Assembly: GCA_034509425.1 (NCBI GenBank)
Contig: JAVTVJ010000142.1
Coordinates: 173,501-237,500 of the forward strand
Length of the DNA stretch: 64,000 nucleotides
Source: Eopsaltria australis
Taxonomy: Eukaryota; Chordata; Aves; Passeriformes; Petroicidae
Direction of reading: 5' to 3'
Part shown: piece after piece, positions 41,499 to 53,849 of the stretch
Numbering within the stretch: the stretch's first letter is position 1
How the letters are laid out: each line of letters begins with the position of its first letter
Made by a program: the position numbers and the translations under genes
Notes under the pieces: model-generated
Database searches by the model: none
What the model was told of the DNA's origin: nothing
Seen by the model: the letters and a program-made list of their open reading frames with translations, nothing else

Positions 41499-42396
41499 TG
41501 ATGAATTAACCTTGGCTGGCTGCCAGGTTCCCACCAAGTTGCTCTCACTCTCCCTCTTTAGGAAGATAGGGAGAGAAAATAAGATGAAAAGGTTTGTAGG
41601 TCAAGAAAAGAACAATGTGATGGCTTACCAATTACTGTCATGGGAAATCACATTTAATTTCGGGAAAATTAATTTAATTTATTGCCAGATTTAATATTAA
41701 AAAAAGTAGAATAGTGGGAAGTAAATAGACCTTCTCTCCTCACCTTGCTCTTCCCAGGATTAACTTAACTTTCTCAGTCCTGACTTTTCTACATCCCCCG
41801 TAATGCCCAGTGCAAGGGGATGGTGAATGAAACTCGGGTCAGTTGGTAACACTGTGTCTTTGCTGCCCCCTTCTCTTCACCCTTTTCACCTGCTCCAGCC
41901 TGGGTCTTTTCCATGGGTCCTTCATGAACTGCTACAATGTGTGTCCTTCCCACCAGTGCATGTGCTTTCCATGGAGTGTGGTCCTTCAGGAATAGACTGT
42001 TCCTCATGGGTCTCCCATGGGACTCAGTCCTGTCAGAAAAACTGCTTCAGTGTGGGTTTCTGCAGACTGTGGTGTGTGTATCTGCTCTGTTGTGGTCCTT
42101 CCTGGCCTGCAGGGGAACAGCCTGCTTCACCATGGGCTTTTCCATAGGCTGTGTAGAATCTCTTCTGGCATTTGAAGCACCTGTGCTCACTCTTTCTTCA
42201 CTGACCTTGGTGTCTGCAGGGCTGTCTCTACCATGTTCTGCTCACTCCTGTTGCAGCATATTTTTAAAATAGGTTATCACTGAGACACCACCAATGTTGC
42301 TGATAAGCTCAGCATCCCTTGGTCTCTTGTCATAGAGACCACCTCTGAACACTAACCCCTGCCACCAAAACTTTGCCACATAAACCTAAAACAACA
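41499..42396. mobile_element. LTR-type interspersed repeat with internal CCATGGG/CTGCTCCA-like subrepeats
   Basis: The block opens TGATGAATTAACCTTGGCTG, contains GGGAAATCACATTTAATTTC and TTAATTTAATTTATTGCCAG, then a set of degenerate subrepeats of about 40-60 bp built on CCATGGGTCC, CTTCATGAACTGCT and GTGTGG (41880-42130). It then carries CTTCACTGACCTTGGTGTCT and closes near TTGCCACATAAACCTAAAAC followed by AACA. This organisation matches a repeat that is frequent in bird genomes and has the TG...CA ends of an LTR. Orientation is not decidable by eye, and no clear target-site duplication was seen. The open frames in it (41827-42272) are by-products of the subrepeats, not genes. Confidence 0.7.
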
Positions 42397-45300
42397 GGAG
42401 AAAATCTAATATGCCTTTCATTTATAACACTACTTGCAGGCTGTGTTTTCACTGGTCAATGATTTTTGTCCTCTTAAACTTGGCAAAATATGTTTCTACA
42501 GTATATCCTTGCAAAATAAAGAAATATGCTGGCTCAGGAAAAAATAAAATGAAACCTTGGATGTTGGAGAAATGGGCATCTCTTTAATGTAAGACTGTAT
42601 GATGAATTTTGCTTCTGCATGTTAAGTTCAATTCTTGCCGTTCTTCTCTTTCTTCTTTAAAAATATGCCTCACAAAGGAAGCATGACAGATTGAGTGAAT
42701 CATATATTTGAAAATAAACAACATCTAGTAGTGAAAGCAAAATCTTACTACCAAAATATTAAACAACAGTCAGATTGGGTTTTATCTGGTTTTCCCAGGT
42801 AGACTATTGTAATCCAATTGTCACCTTTCTTACTCTCGATCTTTGAAATGTGCCAAGCATTTCCTGTCCTTCTTATGCTGATATTTAAAGTACAATTGAT
42901 CAATATTTCTTGAAATTTTAAAGACCTAGTTCTCATCTATATGAATACCATCTAATATCTACTCTTGTGACAAAGGCCTATTTGTTTGTGGAACACAGAA
43001 TAGTTTGATCTTTTGGAGGGTTAATTGGCACACTTAAAATATTTGGGAAATTCCATTTTCCTTTATCTACCTTACTATTAGCTCTTAGTTTTGGCTTATA
43101 ATTCTAGGTTTGGAGTTAAAAAGCAAAATTATAAAATTCTATTGTGTAAACATGAAAAAATAGTCATGTTCTGAGAAGCATTGATTGTGCTCTCAGTGTT
43201 GTTCTAACTTGATATATTTGTCCTGAGAAAGTGTTACAGAGTGTTTTTAAATAATTGGATACTTTCTAGATCTTCAATAAGTCTTGAGAGATCATATGAT
43301 TTTGGTTTCAAAACAAATATCTGATTGAGACAGTTTTTCAGCTATTCTTCATTTTTTTGAGTCTTCTGAAAATTTCCTTAACAAAATTCCTGTGTTTCTA
43401 TTGCAATCAAAAATGAATCATGTTAGATGGTCAATTTCCTACTCAAAATTCAGGCTGTTAATGTGAAATGGCCTTATGTAATTTATTGGGCTCTCTCAAA
43501 TCACTGTTTTTCATTTTAAATCTGTTTTTTCCTGTGTTTTCATTTGGTTGGGCTTTTTTTACTATTTCCCAAGCTGGATATGACATGTCAAGTTCAGAGC
43601 TTCATTAGCTTTTTGTGGTTGGTGACTAATTCGATATAAACAGAACTATTCTACTTTTCACCTATTTTTTGCATTTATTGTTAACCAAGACTGAAAATAT
43701 TAACAGTTATAACAATGTGTGTTTGGAGAGGTGGACAGAAAATGAAGTACTTAAGAAAAAATACTTTTTATATGTATTGTAATGCTATTTTCAGCATTGC
43801 ATAATCAACCTATTGTTACCCATCACCTAAAAATTATTAGCATCTTAAACTACATGTCTGTTATAGTTCCATCAAATACCCATGTGTTAGCTGTATGTCA
43901 TTGCAGTGCACTTCATACCAAGAAGAAATACTTATGATCTCTTTGCAATACTTCTTGGGTGGCAAATAAGTACTCAAAACTTCTGAAGTTATTGAACATT
44001 AACATAGGTATCAGCTTAGCATCTTCTTTTACTTTGGAGTTAATTTTTTTTTTTACATTTATTAGGTATTCTTTAAATGAAACAGACACATTTAATAACT
44101 CTAAACTTTGGGGTTTTTCTTTCTGATATAAGCTTTTCTGTTAATTTAGTTTTAAGCAGTTAATCCATCACTAAAAAGTACAATATTTCCCACGTATAGG
44201 ACTTGAACAAGTATGAAATGTTTATTGAAAATGTACTCAGACACTGAGGATAGATGGCACTACTGGAGTCTTGGTGTCTGTTTTTTATTATTTTTAATTA
44301 TTTTTTCCTCTTGCTAAAGATTTCAAAAGTTATTTTCTACCTATTTCTGTTATAATTAGAAGACGTCATGGTCATTTGGAAAGAATGATTTTAATCTTAA
44401 GGAACTATGTATAAGGTATCTTATATCTTAAATGTAAACAATATTTCAGTCATAAAGAATCTTCATAATTACTCTCAACAATGAAACTGAGGCATATTTA
44501 TTAAAATAATTTCAAAGTTTGTTTAAAGGAAAGTGGATCTTCTTATGTTAAAGGTATTTATCATTATTGTGTGATGTTTTTTTATTTCTAAATCCCAAAA
44601 CACACTTTATAGAAAAGATATTTCTGTTAATTTTATACTTTTGTTAAGGAAGTGGGATCTGGACAAAGCATCAACTGCTTTGAGTTTGCATTGGTTTTAT
44701 ATGGTATTACTAGAAATCTGTCTATATCATCTCTTTGAACGCTAGGAAGGTAACAAGGGCACCGTCATTTCAGGAAAATTTTGTGTGTCCTTAGCCTTAC
44801 TTTCAACAATTTTCAGATTTTTTTGTACTGCATCTGAATTTCTCTTATGTTTTCTTTGAGTTTCTCACCTTCTGATGTTTGTTTCTTAGAGCTACCTTTT
44901 TCTTAAGTAGTAAAACCATACAGATGGATATAACAGATACTGCCTCTTGTGAATCAAAGTGTGACAGATTGTGTCTGTAAAAATGAAAACTAAAATTAAC
45001 TAATTTGAATCAGCACACAGGAAGTTTAACATTGTTACCAACACATTTGGCATTAAAAGGATGTGTCTAGTAGTCTTCACTATTAGATGCAAGATGGCTG
45101 GATCAGTCAATTTCTCAGTGTGCAATACTGTATGTTGTTAATATTTCAAAAACTAATCCGTGGAGCATTAATCAAAACAATGGACTTTTGAAAAGTCTCC
45201 TGTTAGTGAAGTTTAAAGATTGTTTTATGTATTAGTCTCTGGATGTAAAATACAGTATAGTTTATGCTTTCATAGACTACAGCTAACTAATTCCCTTAAT

Positions 45301-45982
45301 ATTGGTCTGGAAGTGTGGGAAAATAGCCGAAGATGGAGGGTTGTAAACATGCTCAAGTGACTTGCAGCTGGGGTGTCAAAAACACGTGTATCATAGTAAT
45401 TGTTTTGGCCTCGTGTGTTGGATGAGTAGAGCATCTGTGTTTAGATAACATAGGCCTGTGAAAGATGCAGGGGCCGTATTGAACACTCTTGAGATTCCTG
45501 CCTGGCTGTGGGAAAGATCAAAGCACAGCGGGATATTGTGCCTGTGCAAATCCCTGAGGTACAGGAAGGACCCATGGGTTTGGTGATGCTCTAGCATAGA
45601 CCAGGTCTCTGCAGTGGCCGTGTCCCTTCTTTTGTGCCCCTGCCTGAACACTTCTTTGGGGGTTCCAGTGGCAAAGTAACAAGAACAAGCTTACTCTTTG
45701 CATTTCATCTGTGGTTTTATGGTTGTTGCTGCATCTCCTGTGCCAGTGCACGCAGGAATTATAGTTCATTCCATTTGAAAATTGAATATAATTCTTGAAG
45801 ATAATGTTCAACCATATGTTTTCATGTAACAAACTACTTTTTCTTAATTTGTATGATAACATTGGTAAGAAATTAATAGATTTTCAATGTTACCTGTGAG
45901 TTTGTGTTATTCAGTGACTAAGTGTTGTCTCCATATAAAATTATGTACTATGCTATTTGATGATAAAAATTTTGTATTTCAG

Positions 45983-46070
45983 AGACTCAGCCAAGGTGGT
46001 CGTGCATTCGGCTGATGCATTTGCACCTGTGGCCTACCTTCATTTTTTAAAACTACACCTGGAGAATAAG
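45983..46070 (+). CDS. DPH6: DPH6 exon 5 of window (end of ATPase domain; GC donor)
   Basis: The first base completes a split valine. The exon then encodes D-S-A-K-V-V-V-H-S-A-D-A-F-A-P-V-A-Y-L and the closing helix ending L-H-L-E-N-K. The HSADAFAPVAYL motif marks the end of the ATPase domain in DPH6. The acceptor is TTTGTATTTCAG. The exon aligns with the family up to AAG at 46070, and the next six bases are GCAAGT, which is the classic consensus of a non-canonical GC donor (AAG|GCAAGT). A GT lies four bases further on but would change the phase and miss the next exon's frame. If the intron is retained, translation would continue for 26 residues to a TGA at 46149-46151, giving a short protein without the C-terminal domains. 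Confidence 0.93.
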
Positions 46071-49000
46071 GCAAGTAGGCTGCAAATGTTGTTTTCCTTT
46101 AAAGCTATATGTGTGCTTTCTAGTTGTGTTGTTTGTCACAATGTGGGGTGAACCTACTTATTCTCATGAGGGTGCTACGTTCAAATAACAATGTACGTAT
46201 TTAGCTGAATTTCAAAACTTACCCTTAGGAAAGACTGAACACAAATGCTTCCTTGTGTCAAGTGAATGAATGGAAGTAGTATATCTGTGTGGCATTTTTC
46301 ATCTTGAAACCTCAAGGTGTTCAGTCAAAGTAGTTCAGTCAAGCATGTGTGCAACCTGCGTAGAAGAGCTGCACTGTAGAACACAGCTGTATTAGGAAAA
46401 CGTGTGAACAGTATTGATTTGCTGGGAGGTGGCATCTCTTTTTGATGTTTCTGATGTAAAGTGGATTATTTAAAAACTTGCTAATCTATAAGTGCTTGAC
46501 TTTTGAATGTTTGAATGGATTTTGGTTTGTTTCTATATGAAAGATACACCTAATGAAGGACTTCAAATCATGTGGAGATTATCTTGGTCAAGAATTTTAA
46601 AGGAATCATTATTACTTCATTGGGATTAATTCTATTAGCTTATGATTCTATAGAAAGAGGAGAACAGGAATAGGAACACTGGTGGTTTAAATGTTGCAGA
46701 CTTTCATGTGAGCAGAACTAAGGTCAAAACAGACAATATTTTTCTTTGTATTTGTCATTACTTTTCTGTTTTTCATTTTATTATTTTACAGTTAAAATGA
46801 TCTTTTTTCTTCCTGAGTCTCTACAAGTATTAGTATTTTATTGAAGGGAGTGCCTCATGATCTTTGTTCTATTGTTGTAGTCATCTTTTTATAGCTCTTC
46901 CTATGTCTTTATGCACTTTCATGATAAAAGTGCAGAAATTGTTACAGAACATTATTATATTGGTATTTTAAAATTCATGTCTCTTAAGCAACATTTCCTG
47001 CATGTCTTTCAATAGATCATGCCTTCCCCTTTTCCCTCTCCCTTTTTCTTTTTTTTTTAATTTTATTGCTCCAAACAGATAAAATACCTCAGTGTTTTTC
47101 TTCCATGATGGCCTCATTTTGCCTTCGAAAGTAAATTGTATTTCATCCTGTCAATTTCTAGTTTTGGATTTCTTTCAAAAATAAAACATTAAGTATTTGT
47201 GTGGGAGACTGTGAAAAGGATATCAACTATGTGAAGCAAAACCAAATAGATTGAATAAAGGAAAATTTGGGAATGTGGCATGGTGGGGAAGACTGATAAT
47301 ATATTGATATTTCTTTGGGGGCACTGACTTTATTGCTCATGGCAAACTTCACGCTAAAATGTACCATACATCACTACAATGTGACAGGCTAGGGAAAATG
47401 AAAACCACAAAGCTTTACATAAATCAGGGGAAAAATCATATTAAAATGCATAACATTTGATATAAGAATCAAGATTTTACTTTTTTCTGTTCAGTAGCTC
47501 TTCTCCCCTTCTTATGTAGATGTTTCAGATTTGGTTAAAGCCTCACAGTTTCAGGCAGTGTTGTGGTAAATCATATTTCCAATCCGTTCTAGAAAAACCT
47601 GTCACACTTTGCAAGGGGTAAGGTTTGCAGCAGCTTGCCCTGAATTTTAGTATATAAACTAATGCATATTTAAAAGGAAAATAGTCTAATTTTTGCAGTG
47701 GTTGGCTCATAAGGAAAAGCATTAATATCTTTTGGCTGTAGATTATTTTATGTCATGATAAAATAAGCTAAGTTTTTGAGAAGTTATAAATATGGAGAGC
47801 CAGTCAGTCTTTCAGACCATAACTGTTAGCATCATTTAACTGCATAATGATAAAGGCATGCCTTCAAGATTGATATGTCTGTAGTATTGTACTTTTGCTC
47901 ACTATTTGGTGCTTATAAGCCTGTGGAAAAATTTAAGTATCAGTTAGTATTCAGCACTTAAAAACCAATCCTATAATAATAAAGTACTGCAGAAAAAAGC
48001 TGCTTCAGAAGGAGAACTAATTTTAGTTTGAGGCTTTCAAGGGATTAGTGAAAATTGGAAAAAATAATGCACCATTATGAACAATGTATAAAAGCAACCA
48101 CTTTTGTAAGCACTTTGTAGAAAATATTAATAGACTCTACAGTGAAGTATAATTCTAATAAGTATTATGACATCAGTTTTGTTATAATTTCTGTTGTGAG
48201 ATAAACATATTTTTAACTGTATTGTGTATTCATTTTATCTTTGTTATTTGCCACAGGTGTTAATTTTACATTCCTTGAATTTGCTTTTGAAATAATTTTG
48301 CAATTATAGCTAGTGCACCTTAGTCTCTGCTGTCTTTCCTCCTCTATAATGCATTTTCTTTAGCTGAATCTCTTCATGTTTGACTACAAAGCCTGCCTAG
48401 AAATTTGGTTTAGATTGTTTCTGGCAGCAAAATGAACCCTTGTGCCTAGGGGAACATAACATTGTACTCACTGTTCTGGTTTAATATATTTCTGTGCAAC
48501 TTCAAGATGTTTTTTGCATAATAATTGAAGCATTTTTTAAACACACCCACTTTTCTTTCATAAATAATGATGCAGAAAAGGCTAAAGAGATAAATAAGTA
48601 TTATATTTTATTATTAAAGCTATTAAAAATTTGGTAAACATTTTTTGTAGACATTTAACAAAAAACATTAAGAATAGATAATAATGGTAATAAAACACTA
48701 ATGCTCAAAATTTGGGAATGCCTCTTTTACTTCAGTGTAAAAAACAAGGTCACCAATATAATGTAGATACCTAGTTTCATCAATATTTTACTTTGCCAAG
48801 ATAGTCACTTCATACATTTAAAACATAGAATTATTTTTTTTTCATAGGAGACAATTTCTTAAGCATATTCTAGAATCTTTGAATTAGGTTTACTGCCCTT
48901 TGTACTCAATAAACATTAAATTCTGAGTATTTTCAATTAGGAAAAATACGACTGTGAAACTTTTTTTTTTTTTTTTGCTTTGTCAGCACAATGAACTTGC

Positions 49001-52000
49001 AAAAACTTTTATTTTCTTACAATAGCCCATTGCATTATATTATCTGTCATAAACTGATACTGTGTTTTCCTGTTTTTAAGAGATCTTGGCATTGTGGCTG
49101 GAACACATTTCAGAAGTGCAGTTGGCCCCAGTTAAATGGCTGAAGATCTATTGTACAGGTCATTTTGGAGAAGATTTTAAAAACACTTGCAGAGTTCTCT
49201 ATCTTGTGCACTTGTAAATTTAGAAAAGGTTTTCGGGAGATATTTGTGTGCCATGTGTACTAAAGGTGCATTATTCTGTAGGTTGTATATGATTTAACCT
49301 TGTAGCCTATTTCTGTCCAGTTCCTCATTAATTGTTTTAGTTAATCTACATTTAGAACTTTAGCTGTAGAATTAGACTTTATCAATGATGTCAGGGGAAA
49401 TAGGAAGGGATTTCAAGTTTCAAAACGTTTTGTTGGTGGCATTGTGGGTAGCGTATTTGGAATACTTCGTCATCATTGAACAATACTTCTCCTAGGCAAC
49501 CTCTAGTTTTCCTTCCGCATCATAAGAATATAGATAACCCTTGTAGTTTTGATTTCAAAACTTGGTAAGCAAATACCATGAAACTTTTTTTGAGGGCTGA
49601 TTTATATCAAACACTAAGATAATAAATAAAGGATTTTCTTTCCTACTCTCTTTGATTGCAGTTTCAGTCCAGTTCTCTGAGGAAAGATAATTTTTAGTTC
49701 TCTTTTCTTAATGAAGATACTTCATTTGAAAGTATTTTGGAGTAAGGGACTTTCTATCTTATGACTGTATATTGTACTCAAAATAATGCAAGAAGCCTGT
49801 GATCTCTCTCATATTTATTTCAAGAAGTTCCGTTATCAAGGTGCATCACAAAGAATAAAGAGATTATCATAATCTTTTGTCTTCTGAGCTCTCTGCTCCA
49901 CTGTATTTGCATTGCTGCTCAGTGGGAGAGTTATCAGTTTTAGAATTGTGTTGTGATAGGTTTTTATACCAGTTTCTGTAGCGGAGAATGTAAGCTTTTT
50001 AAAAAGGCAATCTGTTGTTTTCATAAAAGACCACTGCATGGAATTTCAGCTATATCAGTCAAAGTCCTAGCTCCAAGGCTTTTTCAACAGGAGAATTTGG
50101 ATCTTGGAACACTCGTGCATTTGCTTAACTTTATTCTGAGCGCACTTGCATCAATGACATGAGTTATGTGAATATAGTTAAGTGTATGCATGCATGCAGG
50201 CTCTGATCCAAAATTAGGTTGGTATCACAATGTACAGTGGGTGTGGGAGAAACTGTGTAACAAATGGGAAAATATATTGCTTCTGTGAAGTAAGATGAAA
50301 ATGTTATGTGATAAAATAGGTTCTGTAAGATTTAATTAAAATGTCATTATAGCAAGCTTGATTTTTTTCTTTTTAAAGTGATGAGAATATTATTCAGGGA
50401 AAGTTACTCTGTTTGTGGCAGTCTTTAAGTTTTAGCTTCTTAGATTACTTTCTCTCTTGAGAGGAATGGAAGTCCAACATTTGTATGGATTTAAATATAG
50501 CTACTAAACAGAGTCTGGGAGCTCTGCTTAGGCTGGCATTGAGCCTGCTGTTCCTCGAGTGCCAGATCGACACCACACCTAATACTTCTGCTGTAGCTGC
50601 ACCTGTGCTGCTGTGGGAAGTGATTGATTACTCATGTTTTTGGAGCCTTGAATGAGTCATTGTGATGTGTCATAGGCTTTGAAATCAACAGACGTCCCTA
50701 ATTATTTTTACAGACTTTGCATCTTACAAGGGATTTCTGATATTTCACAATAATTTCCAAGTATTTTGCAACTGAACAGGTTTTTATGTATGTGTGGAAA
50801 CACTGATGTGTAATTTTATTTATCTCTGTGAAGAAATATTGATAGAAGCTAAATTATTTATAAAATATGGAGTTACTTAGGAAAAAGGGATGTGACTGTG
50901 GGTGATATGAAAATTTCACGTGGCATCAGTTTGGGATATTTGTAACATCAACAAATTACAAAACTACAGGAGAGTTCTCTGTGTTATACCAAACCAGTCA
51001 TGATGGAGTCTGTGAGGCTCACTACATACCCATGAATTTTTTTTATGAAGCACATCTTGCAGAAGTCATGTTTAGAAACATAGATGAAAGCATTTTAACT
51101 GGTGACATAAAAGTGGAATAAGTGCTCTTTTCATGTTCACTTGCAGAGCATATAACTTTGGTCCTCCAGGTTAGGGAATGGAGAGAAATTACAGGTCTTT
51201 AATAGCAGCCTCAGAAGATATCTGTATGTCTAGATCTCTTTAAAGGTGATATGTAAAGCTTAATAAAAGTGAGTTAAAAACTGGCAAGCTGGAACTTTCT
51301 CCTTTCCAGTTAACATTTTTTTTTTCCTACTAATGGATTTTTATGACATGATGAAGTTAAAATCCAGGTGATTTATAAACAAAACCCCAAGCAGCTGTGT
51401 AGTGGCATCATTTACATCACCATGTCTGTGCATGCTTACTTGGGGGTAGGACCAAGAGATGCAAACTCTGCATGGGTTACGTTAGAACTCCCCTGAATGC
51501 CTGTGCTACAATGCAAATTGATTGTTTCATGGTGGATCCTATGAATTACTCAGTGAAAGTAAAACTCATTTAGTAAAACAACAATTTGCAAGAAGCAAGT
51601 AGTAGCACTTCTAGCATGTGATGCTGCTACACAATGTGTATATCTCCATGAAGTGCTGTCTTGTAGATAAAAAAATTAGAAACTTTAAAAATAATTTAAC
51701 TTTTGTGGTTTGTGTAGCCTAAATCATCTTAAGATCTTTTTCAATTACAGATTTGCATTTCCTGCTTCTTTATTTTTTAAGTCATACCTGAAGGCCTAGG
51801 GACTGTCAGGCATCCCTCTGGGTAACGACAAAATGCATCCACTGATGGCAGCAGTCAAAGGTGTAATTCAGTGAATGGGAAATGGTACAGATGCTGCTGG
51901 ATGCTTGTCTGTTGTACTGTTGGAATGCGTGTCATGTTAGTGCTAAATTGCAGTTTTTGTCTGGGCTATTATGTTATATCTTCTTGAATTCTTTTAACCT

Positions 52001-53698
52001 CTGATGTACAATTGATTCATGTAAAGTTGGTTATTGCCTTGACTTTCATGTCTTTCTTGGAGGAATGAATAAAATGAAGTCCAGTCAAAGAACATCAGCC
52101 CCTCTTAGATAATAGACTTAGTGTTTACAAGTGAGCTTTTTTAGAGTCTGCAGAAATTAGTTTCCTCTCACAGGTAATAATCTTTTTATAATTTAGCCTT
52201 TACTTAGAATTTCCAAATGCACTCCTTTAACTTAACTGGGTTCTTTTTCACTTGAGTGAAGTAAAATATTGACCTAAGAGTTGACTTACCACAGATTTCT
52301 GATGTATACTATAGTTTTCTGCTTTTATTTTCCTGACTTCTTTTGTGGTTAATATGAAGAGAAAACTTTAAAATTGCAATAAGATATGTTTTATTTCCCA
52401 AAGGGAAGAAAAAAATACAGTAAAATGCAATAAAAATTACTTCACTATATAAAGTTAATATTCTTTTTTAATGATATTTTGCATGGAGCATGAGTTTATC
52501 AACTGAAAGGATATTCAGCAGTTTCTAATCCATATTTAAGGATTACCAAAGTTTTCATATTTAGTCAACTTTTTATCTTGCCTTGCTTGGATTTATTATA
52601 GTCTTTGTGAATTTAGTATTTAAGAAGCCTGCAGTACAATGCCTAGTTTAGATTCTACATGAAATTTGAGATCTTTGGGAAGAAATTTAGTTGATGGAAT
52701 CTGGCATTACAGAATGCAATAGTGTTGATTAGGGTTTCTAGGTAAATTCTGTCATAATTCACATTGCTTTTAGATAGACAAGTGGTATTACCCAGGCTAG
52801 TGATCTGAAAGTCAATGTGCTCTGCAGATTAGGCTAATTGGAAAATCAGATGGGACAGAGTAAGGGTTCTGATTTCTCTAAAATCAAAAAGCAAACAAAA
52901 AACCCCACAAAAAATGTATGCTGTAATTATGTGGCCTGTTGAAAATGTAATGAGCACAGAATTGTTGAAGACTGGTCAGTAATCACTCTGCCTGTGTATT
53001 TTGCTTTAAAAGGTACAGTGGGTAGTTTTCTCTTCCTAGTCCTGAGAAAGCATTTGGGAAGAATGATTTTCCTTCCTTGTCAAGAAATTACTTCAATGTA
53101 TAGATCTTGGGAAATGCATTTTCCCATTGCCTCAATTCGTACCAAAGTGTTTGATGGAAAGGATTGTCTTTGTGAGATAATAGAAAGAGATTTTTTTTTT
53201 ACATGGACTGTCTTCATTCATTGTTCCAAGAAGTTTTAAAACTTTTTTATTAGTTAATTACTCTATTTCAAGTATTTAATGACACTGTTAATTATAAAAT
53301 TTTTACTTTTGTGCTTTTTTTCCTTTGTTCACTTAGTTTATACTAATTTTTTTAAAAATAGTTGTCTTGTATATAATTGTGCAATGCCATTTGTTCATAA
53401 AGTATTCTTTCTGTCTTTATTCTTGGGTCTCATCATTTTTTATATCTGCTGTCCTCAGTTACTAAGTCTGCTTTTTTCTTCCATTTGATTTGTCAACAGG
53501 AGTACGTTAGTTTTGCCAGTTCTGCAATCCAATGAGAAATCATAATTCTATTCTTTCATTAATTGTTCTAAGATATGTACCTCTTGTGCTATAGTATTTT
53601 TTGTAACTTAAACATGTATTTGAATGATAAAATGTGCTGATCTGATACTGCTTGGCATGCTCTTTACTTGTTTCTTTTATACTGTCTGTCTCAAGCAG
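46071..53698 (+). other. DPH6: DPH6 intron, 7.6 kb, GC-AG type
   Basis: The intron begins GCAAGT and ends CTCAAGCAG. No mobile element was recognised in it, which makes it the most repeat-poor long intron here. It includes a T17 tract at 48960-48977, a TGCATGCATGCA patch at 50187-50200, and two blocks of more balanced composition with transcription-factor-like motifs (50500-50700 and 51390-51560). Confidence 0.85.
48960..48977. repeat. Poly(T) tract
   Basis: There are about 17 consecutive T residues. No retrotransposon body is recognisable on either side. Confidence 0.9.
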
Positions 53699-53849
53699 GA
53701 AGAGTCCTTCAGCACTTTCATGGTCAGTAGCTGTTCTTGTGAGATGAGCTGCACAGATGATGATATTTTCCCTTCATCGGAAGACTATGAACCACAGAAA
53801 AATACTCCAGTCATCTGGAAGACTGTGAAACATAACTCTTCAGATTTCA
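53699..53849 (+). CDS. DPH6: DPH6 exon 6 of window (linker between ATPase and RidA-like domains)
   Basis: This exon encodes about 50 residues beginning E-E-S-F-S-T-F, with a small cysteine cluster (C-S-C-E-M-S-C), an acidic patch (D-D-D and S-S-E-D-Y-E) and an ending S-S-D-F. It has no recognisable fold and looks like a flexible linker. The acceptor is CTCAAGCAG. A second AG three bases upstream (53694-53695) would add one glutamine (NAGNAG-like tandem acceptor). The donor is TTCA|GTGAGT at 53850. It opens in phase 0 after the exon ending at 46070 and leaves one base, which joins CT of the next exon to make threonine. Support comes from open frame, phase agreement on both sides, strong splice sites and position, not from motif recognition. 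Confidence 0.85.

Larger units (their letters stand above)
39325..45982 (+). other. DPH6: DPH6 intron, 6.7 kb, with LTR-type repeats
   Basis: This is a GT-AG intron holding a TG dinucleotide repeat (39719-39747), two LTR-type repeats (about 40840-41275 and 41499-42396) and a richer-in-GC block of unknown origin (45380-45670) shortly before the next exon. The stretch 42400-45330 is AT-rich and shows nothing recognisable. Confidence 0.85.

Noticed and set aside
41827..42272. Overlapping open frames of 106 and 111 codons
   Set aside because: They lie wholly within the LTR-type repeat. Their cysteine- and serine-rich peptides reflect the subrepeats, not a gene.
46075..46080. GTAGGC four bases after the GC site as the real donor of the exon ending at 46070
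   Set aside because: It would leave phase 1, while the next coding exon opens in phase 0. The AAG|GCAAGT context also fits GC-donor consensus very well.
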